From Brevibacillus centrosporus (GTDB lineage: Bacteria; Bacillota; Bacilli; Brevibacillales; Brevibacillaceae): DNA of 64,000 nt. Numbering within the stretch: the stretch's first letter is position 1; every line of letters begins with the position of its first letter. The notes below the pieces were generated by a model. The model made no database searches. It saw nothing but the letters and a program-made list of their open reading frames with translations, and was not told the origin of the DNA. The DNA lies in assembly GCF_003710815.1 (NCBI RefSeq), contig NZ_RHHP01000001.1:310001-374000 (forward strand), written 5' to 3'. Made by a program: the position numbers and the translations under genes. Positions 53,563-61,936 of the stretch are shown piece by piece.

Positions 53563-53654
53563 GTGAACCTCCTCACTATCTTTCGCAAATTTTCCCATTT
53601 ATCTATATTACCATTATTCTTTTTATTTTCCAATATTTACATGTCTTCCTTTTG

Positions 53655-53691
53655 AAAAAACCCACGTTCCTAGACTCTAGGATTTCGTGGG
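53655..53691 (-). terminator. Intrinsic terminator after the Ig-repeat protein gene
   Basis: On the minus strand CCCACG ... CGTGGG encloses an inner TCCTAGA / TCTAGGA stem and is followed by TTTTTTC, about 20 bases after the stop codon. Confidence 0.85.
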
Positions 53692-53710
53692 CTTCTGAGA
53701 TGTTCTTAGA

Positions 53711-55024
53711 TTAATTTACAGTTACTTTGATTTTAACCGATTCATCTTTATATTTTGCAGTGATCGTCGCCGTTCCTTTTTTCTTGGCAGTAACCACACC
53801 CTTATTTACTGTTGCTACGGAAGAATTGGAGGTGCTCCATGTTGCTTTGCTAGCCGTCAAGAATTTATCGTCGTAGTACAGATCGATCGTTTCTTTCTTG
53901 CCTTTTTTGATGGTGATCGAAGTGTCATCTACTTCCAATTGATTGGAATCTTTGACAGTAACCTCAACTTCAACCTCGTACCCTTTGTACTTTGCCGTGA
54001 TGATGGCACTACCTTTTCCCTTCGCGGTAACTACACCTTTACTCACAGTAGCTACGGAAGATTTGGATGTCGACCAGGTTGCACTAGATGCGGGAACACT
54101 TTTTCCGTCATACGTCAATTTGATGGTTTCTTTTTCTCCCTTTTTCAAGGAAATTTCGTCATCTTTCACTTCCAGTTTTCCGGAGCTGCTTCCGTCGACA
54201 TTTACTTCAATTTCGACCTCGTAGCCTTTGTATTTTGCTGTGATGATCGCTGTACCTTTTCCTTTTGCCGTTACGACACCGTCATCCACGGTAGCTACAG
54301 AGGACTTGGAGGTGGACCAAGTTGCTTTGGAACCTGCAAGACTTTCGTCATCATAGCGCAGCTTGATAGTTTTCTTATCGCCTTTATCCAGGTTTAATTC
54401 GGACTCATTTGCCTCTAGCTTCCCGGAAGAGGTGCCATCCACAGTTACTTCGATTGATACTGTCAAGCCGGCATACGTAGCACGAATGATTGCAGTACCA
54501 TTTGATTTGGCAGTGATAACTCCCTTAGACACAGTGGCTACTGAGCTATTGGAAGTGGTCCACGTTCCTTTTTTTGATTCCAAAGCCTTCCCATTGTATC
54601 GTAAAGTAATGGTTTGTTCTTTTCCCTTTTTCATCGTTACTTTGGTCTCACTGGACGTTAATTTGTCTGGATCCGATACACTCACTTTGATACTCACAGT
54701 TTTACCATTGTACTTTGCATATAGATAGGTCATTCCGGGGCTCTTCGCAGTTACAACACCCTTGTTTACAGTAGCGATGCCTGTGTTGTTTACACTCCAA
54801 GTCGCTCGAGATGCATCTAGCGCCTGCCCATTATACGTCAACTTCACTGTAGCCGTTTTTCCTGTCTTCAAATTGACTACATTGACATTCGCTTTTAATC
54901 CCTCGGCTTGCGCCTGTACTGTTGTTTGGGCATATGTACTCGTTGGTAACCCGAAATGGACTGCACACGTCGTAGCCAAAGCTAGCGTCAGTGTTTGAAA
55001 AATCTTTCTCTTCATTTGATTCAT
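53711..55024 (-). CDS. Secreted protein with five BIG2-type Ig-like repeats
   Basis: 437 residues from ATG 55024 (AGGAGGTAAA site). A signal peptide ending near STYAQ is followed by five tandem repeats of about 80 residues. Each carries a Lys/Gly stretch, a ATW(S/T)xxNSSVATV-type core, GVVTAKxxGxAxIxAKY and a closing (V/I)xVTV strand, the bacterial Ig-like group 2 pattern. There is no wall-sorting signal or S-layer domain. Repeats 3-5 are very alike, pointing to internal duplication. Likely a surface or matrix protein. Confidence 0.85.
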   Translation of the reverse strand: MNQMKRKIFQTLTLALATTCAVHFGLPTSTYAQTTVQAQAEGLKANVNVVNLKTGKTATVKLTYNGQALDASRATWSVNNTGIATVNKGVVTAKSPGMTYLYAKYNGKTVSIKVSVSDPDKLTSSETKVTMKKGKEQTITLRYNGKALESKKGTWTTSNSSVATVSKGVITAKSNGTAIIRATYAGLTVSIEVTVDGTSSGKLEANESELNLDKGDKKTIKLRYDDESLAGSKATWSTSKSSVATVDDGVVTAKGKGTAIITAKYKGYEVEIEVNVDGSSSGKLEVKDDEISLKKGEKETIKLTYDGKSVPASSATWSTSKSSVATVSKGVVTAKGKGSAIITAKYKGYEVEVEVTVKDSNQLEVDDTSITIKKGKKETIDLYYDDKFLTASKATWSTSNSSVATVNKGVVTAKKKGTATITAKYKDESVKIKVTVN

Positions 55025-55158
55025 GATTTACCTCCTAATTGTTTTCCTATATCATTTGACGTAGGATGTGGAAAAATGTCACATTAACGCGGCACTTTTT
55101 TTGAAAAACATTTGTTAATTTCTATTACTTTTGTTCATTCACGCTTTTCATCGTTTTT

Positions 55159-55166
55159 GCCGATTT
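55159..55166 (+). promoter_or_regulatory. Possible SigD -10 element upstream of the chemoreceptor gene
   Basis: GCCGATTT matches seven of eight bases of the SigD -10 consensus GCCGATAT and lies about 83 bases before the chemoreceptor start. The -35 position lacks TAAA, so support is weak. Regulation by SigD would be natural for a receptor gene. Confidence 0.3.
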
Positions 55167-55248
55167 AACTAAGAACAGAAATCCACTCACCATGATTCAT
55201 CTTTTGATTCCGTTTTAGATGAGAGAATATATAGGGGGAATTCACTTC

Positions 55249-56067
55249 ATGTCGCCAAAATTAGAAGCATTGCTAGCATGTCTGGAGGAAATCAAGGCGA
55301 GTCAAGCAGAAGATGCATGTGTTGCCTTGACGGATAAGGAAAAATACTTAGCCTTTTTAAAAAGTAATACACTACCGATGGAAACGAAGCCTGGAACCTT
55401 AATCGGCGAGATCAATGGTACCATAACGGAGAAGGCACTACGCAGTGGAAAGAAAATGACGCAGGAGCAGGGACCAGAGGTTTGCGGGGTCCCCTACATC
55501 TCTTCTGCTACCCCCATTTTTGAAGATGGAAAGCTCGTCGGGTGCCTCACGATATTGACTGCCAATACCAAGATTGAAAACATCCGCACCGTCTCCTCTT
55601 CGCTCGCAGCTACTGTAGAGGAAATGACGGCAACAGCAGATCAGGTTGCTGCTGCCTCTATACATGTCAATGAACAAATTCTCACAGTCTCAAGTGAATC
55701 TCAGTTCGTAACTGCGGAAATTGAAAAGATTTTTAAAGTCCTTTCCTTCGTAAACGATATGGCATCGCAATCCCACATGCTCGGGTTGAATGCAGCGATT
55801 GAGGCAGCTCGAGCTGGAGAGCATGGACGTGGGTTTAGCATTGTGGCGAACGAGATCCGCAAAATGGCTACCCAAAGCAAGGACGCTTCGGAAGAAATTC
55901 AAAAGCAGCTGAAATTCATTGAAAGCTCTATTCAAAAAATGAACGTCTCTATTCAATCCGTCAGCTCAGAATCACAAAACCATGCTGCCAGCATTCAAGA
56001 GCTCCGGGCAGCCTTCGATCACATAGCCGGCACGGCAACCGAATTAAACGATCAGATTCGAAAGTAA
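55249..56067 (+). CDS. Soluble methyl-accepting chemotaxis protein (YfmS-like)
   Basis: 272 residues from ATG 55249 (AGGGGGA site 11 bases upstream). The N-terminal sensor (about 1-110; VPYISSATPIFEDGKLVGCL) resembles small PAS/Cache-like or GAF-type modules. It is followed by the receptor signalling domain with the conserved tip (MLGLNAAIEAARAGEHGRGF, SIVANEIRKMA). There is no membrane helix or HAMP domain, so it is cytoplasmic. B. subtilis YfmS has the same size and layout. It should signal to CheA/CheW encoded in this window. Confidence 0.9.
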   Translation: MSPKLEALLACLEEIKASQAEDACVALTDKEKYLAFLKSNTLPMETKPGTLIGEINGTITEKALRSGKKMTQEQGPEVCGVPYISSATPIFEDGKLVGCLTILTANTKIENIRTVSSSLAATVEEMTATADQVAAASIHVNEQILTVSSESQFVTAEIEKIFKVLSFVNDMASQSHMLGLNAAIEAARAGEHGRGFSIVANEIRKMATQSKDASEEIQKQLKFIESSIQKMNVSIQSVSSESQNHAASIQELRAAFDHIAGTATELNDQIRK

Positions 56068-56085
56068 TTCACCTTTTTCTCATGT

Positions 56086-56120
56086 ACCCTGCTTGTCCGA
56101 TCAGGCAGGGTTTTTGTTTT
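56086..56120 (+). terminator. Intrinsic terminator after the soluble chemoreceptor gene
   Basis: ACCCTGC / GCAGGGT with a 12-base loop is followed by TTTTTGTTTT, about 20 bases after the plus-strand stop codon. Confidence 0.85.
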
Positions 56121-56125
56121 CTCAC

Positions 56126-56159
56126 AAAAAAATGCTTCCCAGCTGATACGCTGGAAAGC
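56126..56159 (-). terminator. Intrinsic terminator of the ylqG-ylqH-yraN unit
   Basis: On the minus strand GCTTTCCAGC / GCTGGGAAGC (one mismatch, six-base loop) is followed by ATTTTTTT. It faces the plus-strand terminator and closes the minus-strand unit ending at 56273. Confidence 0.75.
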
Positions 56160-56272
56160 TCATGTTGATGCTTGGAGGAGTTTCATCGCGTCGAGTACAG
56201 TACATAGTACGCTGATTCACAGGCGGTTGATGTAGACATATCCCCAATCGCAGCGCTTTTCTGTGCCCGATT

Positions 56273-56644
56273 TTAAAAGGCATGCTCAATGTGCTCGATG
56301 CTTGCCTCCATGTCTATCCCACTCATGCCTTGTCCTTGTATGGCAATCACATCAAAACGAAAGGCAGGGACAAAGCCAGCGCTGCTTTGCAGGTAGTCCA
56401 TGGCCAGCTCTCTTAGCTTCTGCTGTTTTCTCCATGTGATTGATTCGGCAGCAGTACCATGTCGCCCGCTGCTCCTCGTGCGCACTTCAACGAAAACAAG
56501 CGTTTCTCCGATGGACGCGATCAAATCGATCTCCCCTCGCCGGGTTCTCACATTACGTCCGAGAATTTTGTAACCTTTTTGCCGCAGGAAGATCTCTGCA
56601 GCCTGCTCCCCTGCTTGCCCCAAAGCCCTCCGCTGCTGACTCAT
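56273..56644 (-). CDS. UPF0102 (YraN) family nuclease-like protein
   Basis: 123 residues with the restriction-endonuclease-like core of the family: GEQAAEIFLRQKGYKILGRN, RRGEIDLIASIGETLVFVEV and RTRSSGRHGTAAESI. The E-xn-D-xn-EVR/K arrangement is kept, with Arg where the usual metal-site Lys lies (EVRTR). The function is unsettled; a Holliday-junction or DNA-repair role has been suggested. Overlaps the FlhB-like gene by four bases. Confidence 0.92.
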   Translation of the reverse strand: MSQQRRALGQAGEQAAEIFLRQKGYKILGRNVRTRRGEIDLIASIGETLVFVEVRTRSSGRHGTAAESITWRKQQKLRELAMDYLQSSAGFVPAFRFDVIAIQGQGMSGIDMEASIEHIEHAF

Positions 56645-56934
56645 CGCTTCTCGGCTCCTCCCTTATCCAATCGGTAGACAAAGGCCAGGATTTCTGCAAC
56701 CACCTGGTACAGCTCCGGTGGGATCTGCTGATCTAAATCGAGCTTCCCTAGCACTTCCACCAGCGATGGATCCTCCTGCACGGGGATATCGTGTTCCTTT
56801 GCCGTTTTCAGCATGTTCTCCGCAACGTATCCCTTTCCTTTTGCCACGACCTTTGGAGCTTCCATCGAACCCGCCTGATATTTTAAGGCGACGGCTTGTA
56901 TCCGTTTGCTATCGGAAGATTGGGACTGACTCAT
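56641..56934 (-). CDS. ylqH: Free-standing FlhB C-terminal domain protein (YlqH)
   Basis: 97 residues aligning with the part of FlhB after its NPTH cleavage site. AVALKYQAGSMEAPKVVAKG here corresponds to AVAIRYDASAMSAPTVVAKG in the FlhB of this window, and QQIPPELYQVVAEILAFVYR to QQIPEDLFKAVAEVLAYVYK. Membrane helices and the cleavage motif are missing. In full FlhB this domain controls export specificity. The role of the free form is not settled. It overlaps the FliK-like gene upstream. Confidence 0.9.
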   Translation of the reverse strand: MSQSQSSDSKRIQAVALKYQAGSMEAPKVVAKGKGYVAENMLKTAKEHDIPVQEDPSLVEVLGKLDLDQQIPPELYQVVAEILAFVYRLDKGGAEKR

Positions 56935-58832
56935 ATCCGCAGGTCCACTCCTTTGTAATCAGAGAGGATCGCGCCCTTTGCTCCCGTTGTCATTGAGGTG
57001 CTATTTTTTTGCTTCGGTATGTCCTGCACACGTACGGCTGATAGCTGAAATCCAACTTCCTGCAGCTGCTGGGCAAAGCCTTCTTTCATGCCCTGTACGA
57101 GCTCGTCGACCCAAGGCGCATTATTAAAAATTTGCAGATTAATGATTCGATTTACGATGCCTACATCGATCATCGTCGTTCCCATCTCTTTCAGGTCAAG
57201 GTGGAAAAAGAGCCGACAATTATCAGCATCGAGCTGCCCGCCGTCTTTTTTCTTGGATTCGATCTGCACATAGGCCGTGTCTTCGCCTTGTGCCGAGCGG
57301 ATCGGAATTTGCAGCACGATCTGGGATAAGGCTTGATTCGTTGGCTGAAGCATCATCAATTGCTGTCCGGTGACTTGCTGCAGCAGCTGATCGGCTGCAT
57401 CCCGCAATCCAGCCGGCACGATATGATTGGGTGACTGCGTAATTTGCAAGAGCAAGGATTTGACCGACTCTAGCTGCTTGTGAAGCGCCCCATCGGACGC
57501 TGCTCCCGATAACATCTGACCCATTAATTCCCGCTCGTGGGTCATCCCCATCTGGCGGAACAATTCCTGAATGGGGTTCTTTCCAGCTGCATCCGTATTC
57601 TTACCCGTTAGCTGCTGCACGGGAGTATCCGCATGGCCGCGGATCGCAGAGGCTGCCTCTCCAGGTGTCCGTGGGTTAACTGCAACAAGACTCTCTTCCG
57701 TTGTTTGCGGCGCAGCTGGCTGGACAGGTCCGCTTCCCGTTCCCTTTGGTTGTTGCGTCGAATCGAGCTGAGGGTTCTCTACTGAGCTAACAGCTACCCC
57801 TGCAGCCAGAGCCTGACCGCTTGCTTTCGGCGGGAGAAGGTTCTGTCCAGGTTGACTCTCTCCTTGAGCTTGAGCGAGGCGGACAGGCGGAGGCGTTGCC
57901 GCTTCTTTTGGATGATTCCCCTGCTCTCTTGCCAGCTGAATGCCTCCTGCTTCTCCGCTCTTCCTGTCTGTGCTCTGGACGAGAACCTCTGAGCCTGCTG
58001 CAGTGATCGATGCCTTGACTGAGCTCTGGGCTATCTGAGCGTCTGTTTGTGTGCGGCCTTGGGCAGTAGTTGAACTTGCTGGGATCGCATTCTGTGGCTC
58101 TATCTCAGCCTGGTTGGAAAGGGCTAATGGCAGAGCTCCCACTTTTTCTTTGAGCATGGCGACCACTTGCCGCAGCCCTGTGTCAGCTAGCGTCGTATGA
58201 CCTTCTGTTTTCGGGGTATTTCCCCCATTCGCTGCGGATGCAGCTGTCGCATCCTCCAGAAACTTTGTCGCTTGCAGCAGAAAGTTCTGTATGCCGACAC
58301 TGACAGGCTTTTCGGAAAGAAACGCTTTTAATCCCGATACGGTATCTGGAGTAAGCGGCAGGTTTCTCTTTACTGCCATCATGAATGCCTCCACTGTGGC
58401 GTCACTCGTTCCGAGACGAGCAGCGACTGCCGTGAAAGCCTGAACGGTTTCTTTCGAGACGGGTAGGTTGGCATTCATCAGAGCAGTTACGATCGCTCTG
58501 CTTTCCTTAGTTTCAGGCAGCCCGAGTGATTTGATCAGTCCCTCCAGGGAGGCTTCTTTCCCTCCGCCCGCTGGTTGCGTATCCAACACCTTCAAGGTAA
58601 CGACATCAGAGGATGGCTGGACTTGGAGCCATGCCTTTTGTCCTTGTTCTAGCTTGGTCTCCAGCTTTGCCTGCACTTGCATCCCGCCTATTTGAACGAG
58701 AGCCATATTATCCGGGTATTGCTTGATCACGGTTCCTTTAAACACTTGCCCTGGCGTCAGTTCGACTGGTTTGGGCGTAGAAGCAGGTGCGCGCTGCACC
58801 AGCGATTGAATCAGCTGTGATGGAGAAAACAT
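56931..58832 (-). CDS. ylqG: FliK-like protein with long low-complexity middle (YlqG)
   Basis: 633 residues from ATG 58832, ten bases after AGGAGGTG. An N-terminal beta-barrel-like segment (ELTPGQVFKGTVIKQYPDNM) and helical region precede a Gln/Ala/Pro/Ser-rich middle (about 215-430). The C-terminal part resembles the FliK hook-control domain (LFFHLDLKEMGTTMIDVGIV, then GFAQQLQEVGFQLSAVRVQD). It is much longer than FliK (406) in the fla/che operon. The pairing with an FlhB-like partner suggests a second export-switch pair. Function inferred. Confidence 0.8.
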   Translation of the reverse strand: MFSPSQLIQSLVQRAPASTPKPVELTPGQVFKGTVIKQYPDNMALVQIGGMQVQAKLETKLEQGQKAWLQVQPSSDVVTLKVLDTQPAGGGKEASLEGLIKSLGLPETKESRAIVTALMNANLPVSKETVQAFTAVAARLGTSDATVEAFMMAVKRNLPLTPDTVSGLKAFLSEKPVSVGIQNFLLQATKFLEDATAASAANGGNTPKTEGHTTLADTGLRQVVAMLKEKVGALPLALSNQAEIEPQNAIPASSTTAQGRTQTDAQIAQSSVKASITAAGSEVLVQSTDRKSGEAGGIQLAREQGNHPKEAATPPPVRLAQAQGESQPGQNLLPPKASGQALAAGVAVSSVENPQLDSTQQPKGTGSGPVQPAAPQTTEESLVAVNPRTPGEAASAIRGHADTPVQQLTGKNTDAAGKNPIQELFRQMGMTHERELMGQMLSGAASDGALHKQLESVKSLLLQITQSPNHIVPAGLRDAADQLLQQVTGQQLMMLQPTNQALSQIVLQIPIRSAQGEDTAYVQIESKKKDGGQLDADNCRLFFHLDLKEMGTTMIDVGIVNRIINLQIFNNAPWVDELVQGMKEGFAQQLQEVGFQLSAVRVQDIPKQKNSTSMTTGAKGAILSDYKGVDLRI

Positions 58833-58872
58833 GGTACTCACACCTCCTGCTAGGCCCAAAACAGTAGCTTCA

Positions 58873-59649
58873 TTATGCTTGCTCTTTTACTCCGGTAAAC
58901 GTCTTCCGATGAATCGGAGTCGCCCCAAAGCGCTCAATCGCAGACAAATGCTCTGCTGTTCCGTAACCTGCATGTTTTTCAAATCCGTACTCAGGAAATT
59001 CACGTCCGTAGTCAACCATCATGCGGTCTCGTGTGACTTTTGCCACGATCGATGCGGCTGCAATGGATACACTTTTGCCATCTCCACCAATGATCGGGAC
59101 CTGTTTGCAGCTGAGCCCTGCAAGCTGAACAGCATCGATCAGACACGCATCAGGTGCGATGGAAGCATTTTGAATAGCGAGGAGCATCGCTTCTTTCGTT
59201 GCATTCAAAATATTGATAGCGTCGATACGAAAGGCGTCTACGATTCCGATGCCAACAGCCGTCGCATCACGCATGATGATCTCATAAAAAGCCTCACGAG
59301 TAGCAATTGGCACTTTCTTCGAATCATTCAAGCCCGGCAAATAGAAGTCTGCTGGCAAACAAACTGCCGCAGCAACTACTGGCCCTGCCAAAGGACCCCG
59401 TCCCACTTCATCGATCCCAAACAAATGCACGTGCCCACTCTCGCGTAAAGAACGCTCGTACTGCGTCATTTCTGTCCACTGTGCCGCCAGCTTCTCTCTA
59501 CGTGCTATTGCTGCCTCAGCTTTGCGGGCAATTTCTTGAACCCCTGCCCGCTTGTCATCCTTTAATAATTGTAAAAAATCTTTGGGTACCTCGTCCAATT
59601 TTTCGACCCATTCTCTTATTTCCTTTATCGACAGTTCTGCCATATTCAT
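58873..59649 (-). CDS. rnhB: Ribonuclease HII
   Basis: 258 residues. An N-terminal helical extension of about 75 residues is typical of the Bacillus form. The catalytic domain has Asp and Glu in FGIDEVGRGPLAGPVVAAAV, LNDSKK, the Asp in CLIDAVQLAG and VTRDRMM. It cuts RNA-DNA hybrids at single ribonucleotides. It is the gene after rbgA, from which it is separated by a terminator, so it may have its own promoter. Confidence 0.96.
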   Translation of the reverse strand: MNMAELSIKEIREWVEKLDEVPKDFLQLLKDDKRAGVQEIARKAEAAIARREKLAAQWTEMTQYERSLRESGHVHLFGIDEVGRGPLAGPVVAAAVCLPADFYLPGLNDSKKVPIATREAFYEIIMRDATAVGIGIVDAFRIDAINILNATKEAMLLAIQNASIAPDACLIDAVQLAGLSCKQVPIIGGDGKSVSIAAASIVAKVTRDRMMVDYGREFPEYGFEKHAGYGTAEHLSAIERFGATPIHRKTFTGVKEQA

Positions 59650-59737
59650 TGACTGCTTTCTCCTTATGTACGGATAAATAACTTCTCTTCATTTAGAATA
59701 CCTGGCTACTCCAAGCTTTTTCCATCCCGATCCGAAT

Positions 59738-59776
59738 AAAAAAACCGCCTACCATGAGGGATAGACAGGTTTTTCA
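59738..59776 (-). terminator. Imperfect intrinsic terminator after rbgA
   Basis: On the minus strand AACCTGTCTATCC pairs imperfectly with GGTAGGCGGTT around CTCAT and is followed by TTTTTTTATT. It lies between the rbgA stop and the rnhB start. Confidence 0.65.
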
Positions 59777-59792
59777 ACGCTCATTCATTCAT

Positions 59793-60686
59793 TTATTCAG
59801 ATAACGAGAGTGGTTTGCCAATCGGTTCGTCCATTTCCCAATCGATCGGGCGCTCTACAGATACTTGACCCAGCTTACCGGATCGCAGCTCTCGCAAGAA
59901 GATTTCTGCCGCCTTGTCGTAGTCAATGTTTCCCCCTGAAACGAGACAGCCTCGCTTTTTCCCGATCTCCTCAAGCATTTTCACTCGATCGTCGGGCAAT
60001 TCCTTCAGCTTGAAGCGCTCTACCAATCTCTCTGGGTAGTAGTGCATCATGTAGCTGATCACAAACAGAGCAACTTCTGTAAAGTCAATGAGCTCGTCCT
60101 TGATCGCGCCACTTGCTGCTAGCCGCAAGCCAACCATTTGGTCCTCGAACTTCGGCCACAAAATACCTGGTGTATCTAAAAGCTCGAGTGTATCCCCCAT
60201 CTTCACCCACTGCTGCGCTTTTGTCACAGCTGGGCGATCACCGGTCTGGGCAACAGAGCGCTTGGACAGTCGATTGATCAGAGACGACTTGCCGACGTTT
60301 GGGATTCCCAAAATCATAATGCGGATCGCACGTCCTTGCATACCCTTTTCTGCTCGCTTCGCCAGCATATCGCCAGCTAGCTCTTTGCATAGCTCAGGCA
60401 GCTTACCCACACCCTTACCACTTAATGCGTCAATCGGAAGCGTGCGGATCCCTAGCCCGCGGAAATAGGACATCCATTGATCGGTTACTTTTTCGTCCGC
60501 TAAATCAGCCTTGTTCAATAAAATCAGTCTGGGCATATCGCCGACAATTTCATCAATCATCGGGTTGCGGCTGGATAAAGGAAGCCGTGCATCCAGCAAC
60601 TCGATGACCACATCAATCAGCTTGAGCTTCTCCGTCACTTGCCGGCGCGCTTTCGCCATGTGCCCCGGAAACCATTGAATGGTCAT
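59793..60686 (-). CDS. rbgA: Ribosome biogenesis GTPase RbgA (YlqF)
   Basis: 297 residues from ATG 60686 (AAGGTAGGTGAG site). The GTPase motifs appear in circularly permuted order: G4 (LLNKADLADEKV), then G1 (LGIPNVGKSSLINRL), then G3 (LDTPGILWPKF). The C-terminal RNA-binding domain follows. It starts MTIQWFPGHMAKARRQV, as family members do. RbgA acts late in 50S subunit maturation in Firmicutes. Located downstream of the signal peptidase gene. Confidence 0.96.
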   Translation of the reverse strand: MTIQWFPGHMAKARRQVTEKLKLIDVVIELLDARLPLSSRNPMIDEIVGDMPRLILLNKADLADEKVTDQWMSYFRGLGIRTLPIDALSGKGVGKLPELCKELAGDMLAKRAEKGMQGRAIRIMILGIPNVGKSSLINRLSKRSVAQTGDRPAVTKAQQWVKMGDTLELLDTPGILWPKFEDQMVGLRLAASGAIKDELIDFTEVALFVISYMMHYYPERLVERFKLKELPDDRVKMLEEIGKKRGCLVSGGNIDYDKAAEIFLRELRSGKLGQVSVERPIDWEMDEPIGKPLSLSE

Positions 60687-60729
60687 GTATGTCTCACCTA
60701 CCTTGCTGCTGTTCTTACATATTCCCACC

Positions 60730-61293
60730 TTATCTTGTCATACGGATATCGCCGATCGGCCAAAACGTAAATTCAGCGCGACCAACAACCGTACTGACAG
60801 CCACAGGTCCGATAATCCGGCTATCCGTGCTGTTTAAACGGTTGTCTCCCATGACGAAGATGTGATTGGCAGGGATTTTTACCAAAGGGAAATCATGTGT
60901 GAAAACGAGTTCTCCCTGTTTTTTTGCCTCTTCTTTATGTTGTGCAAGATATGGCTCTTCTACCAGCTTCCCATTTATAAAAAGCTGATCGTTTTTGACT
61001 TCCACCGTATCTCCCGCGACCGCGATCACCCGCTTGATATAATCTCGTGTTTTTTCTGCATGAAACACGATAATATCTCCCGGCTTCGGGTCCTCCATAT
61101 AGTAAATGGCTTTGTTTACAACCAATTTTTCATTGTTATGTAAGGTGGTTTCCATGGACTCGCCCTCTACGATAAAAGGGGCGAATAGGAAGGTCCGGAT
61201 GAGAAACGCTAGGATAATCGCAATAACCAGCGCGCGGGTCCATTCCCATAGTTCGTTTTTCTTGGCGTGGGTGGAAGTAACTTCTTCGTTCAT
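60730..61293 (-). CDS. sip: Type I signal peptidase (SipS/LepB family)
   Basis: 187 residues from ATG 61293 (GGAGGG site). One N-terminal membrane helix (RALVIAIILAFLIRTFLFAP) precedes the catalytic Ser in VEGESMETTLHNNEKLV and Lys in RDYIKRVIAVAGDTVEVKN. The box E segment FVMGDNRLNSTDSRIIGPV follows. It removes signal peptides from secreted proteins on the outer face of the membrane. Sits between rplS and rbgA. Confidence 0.96.
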   Translation of the reverse strand: MNEEVTSTHAKKNELWEWTRALVIAIILAFLIRTFLFAPFIVEGESMETTLHNNEKLVVNKAIYYMEDPKPGDIIVFHAEKTRDYIKRVIAVAGDTVEVKNDQLFINGKLVEEPYLAQHKEEAKKQGELVFTHDFPLVKIPANHIFVMGDNRLNSTDSRIIGPVAVSTVVGRAEFTFWPIGDIRMTR

Positions 61294-61377
61294 GATCCGA
61301 CCCTCCGAACAGTTGGCTTGTGCTTTGTTTTGATCCTTGGTGCAGCCATGTCTACTTGCCATTCTTGCCCTAAATGG

Positions 61378-61413
61378 AAAAAAGAGGCCTGGCTAGCAGA
61401 CCAGTCCTCTTTC
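61378..61413 (-). terminator. Intrinsic terminator after rplS
   Basis: On the minus strand AAAGAGGACTGG / CCAGGCCTCTTT pair with one mismatch around TCTGCTAG and are followed by TTTTTTCC, about 20 bases after the rplS stop. Confidence 0.85.
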
Positions 61414-61431
61414 CTATGCGTTAGCAAACGC

Positions 61432-61779
61432 TTATCGACGGATTTCTTTAATACGAGCTGCTTTACCTACGCGATCACGCAGATAGTACAGTTTCGCACG
61501 ACGTACTTTACCATGACGCACGATCTCGATCTTGTCGATCTTAGGCGTGTGCAATGGGAAGGTACGCTCAACACCTACACCGTAAGAAATCTTACGAGCA
61601 GTGAAAGTTTCGCTGATACCAGTACCACGACGGCGGATGCAAACGCCTTCGAAGAGCTGAATACGCTCACGCTGACCCTCGATTACCTTAACGTGTACAC
61701 GAACGGTGTCACCAGGTCGGAACGCAGGAATGTCCTGTTTCAATTGCTCTTTTTCCAATTCACGGATTACTTGGTTCAT
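61432..61779 (-). CDS. rplS: 50S ribosomal protein L19
   Basis: 115 residues, normal length. Typical segments are [40 protein letters not shown] and [21 protein letters not shown]19 lies at the subunit interface. It has its own promoter, leader and terminator, so it forms a separate transcription unit after trmD. Confidence 0.98.
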   Translation of the reverse strand: MNQVIRELEKEQLKQDIPAFRPGDTVRVHVKVIEGQRERIQLFEGVCIRRRGTGISETFTARKISYGVGVERTFPLHTPKIDKIEIVRHGKVRRAKLYYLRDRVGKAARIKEIRR

Positions 61780-61789
61780 TTGAATTCCC

Positions 61790-61897
61790 TCCTTCCGATC
61801 AGACGTTCTTACTCGTCTACCAATAGCTGGCTCAGCGCATATGCCTGAGATACGAGTAGCGGACCGCCTTAGTCAGCGGGCAAAATTGCCACAAGAA
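61790..61897 (-). ncRNA. L19-type ribosomal leader upstream of rplS
   Basis: About 110 transcribed bases precede rplS. They begin TTTCTTGTGGCAATTTTGCC and hold further complementary runs (AAGGCGGTCCGC). Bacillota commonly have an autoregulatory L19 leader in this place, and the sequence layout looks similar, but I could not align it to the family model. Confidence 0.5.
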
Positions 61898-61899
61898 AT

Positions 61900-61928
61900 A
61901 TATTAGCACACTGGGCGAGAGACTACAA
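61900..61928 (-). promoter_or_regulatory. Sigma-A promoter of rplS with extended -10
   Basis: On the minus strand -35 TTGTAG (61928-61923), a 17-base spacer ending TGTGC, and -10 TAATAT (61905-61900). The TG one base before the -10 makes it an extended element. Confidence 0.75.
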
Positions 61929-61936
61929 GGATGTTT

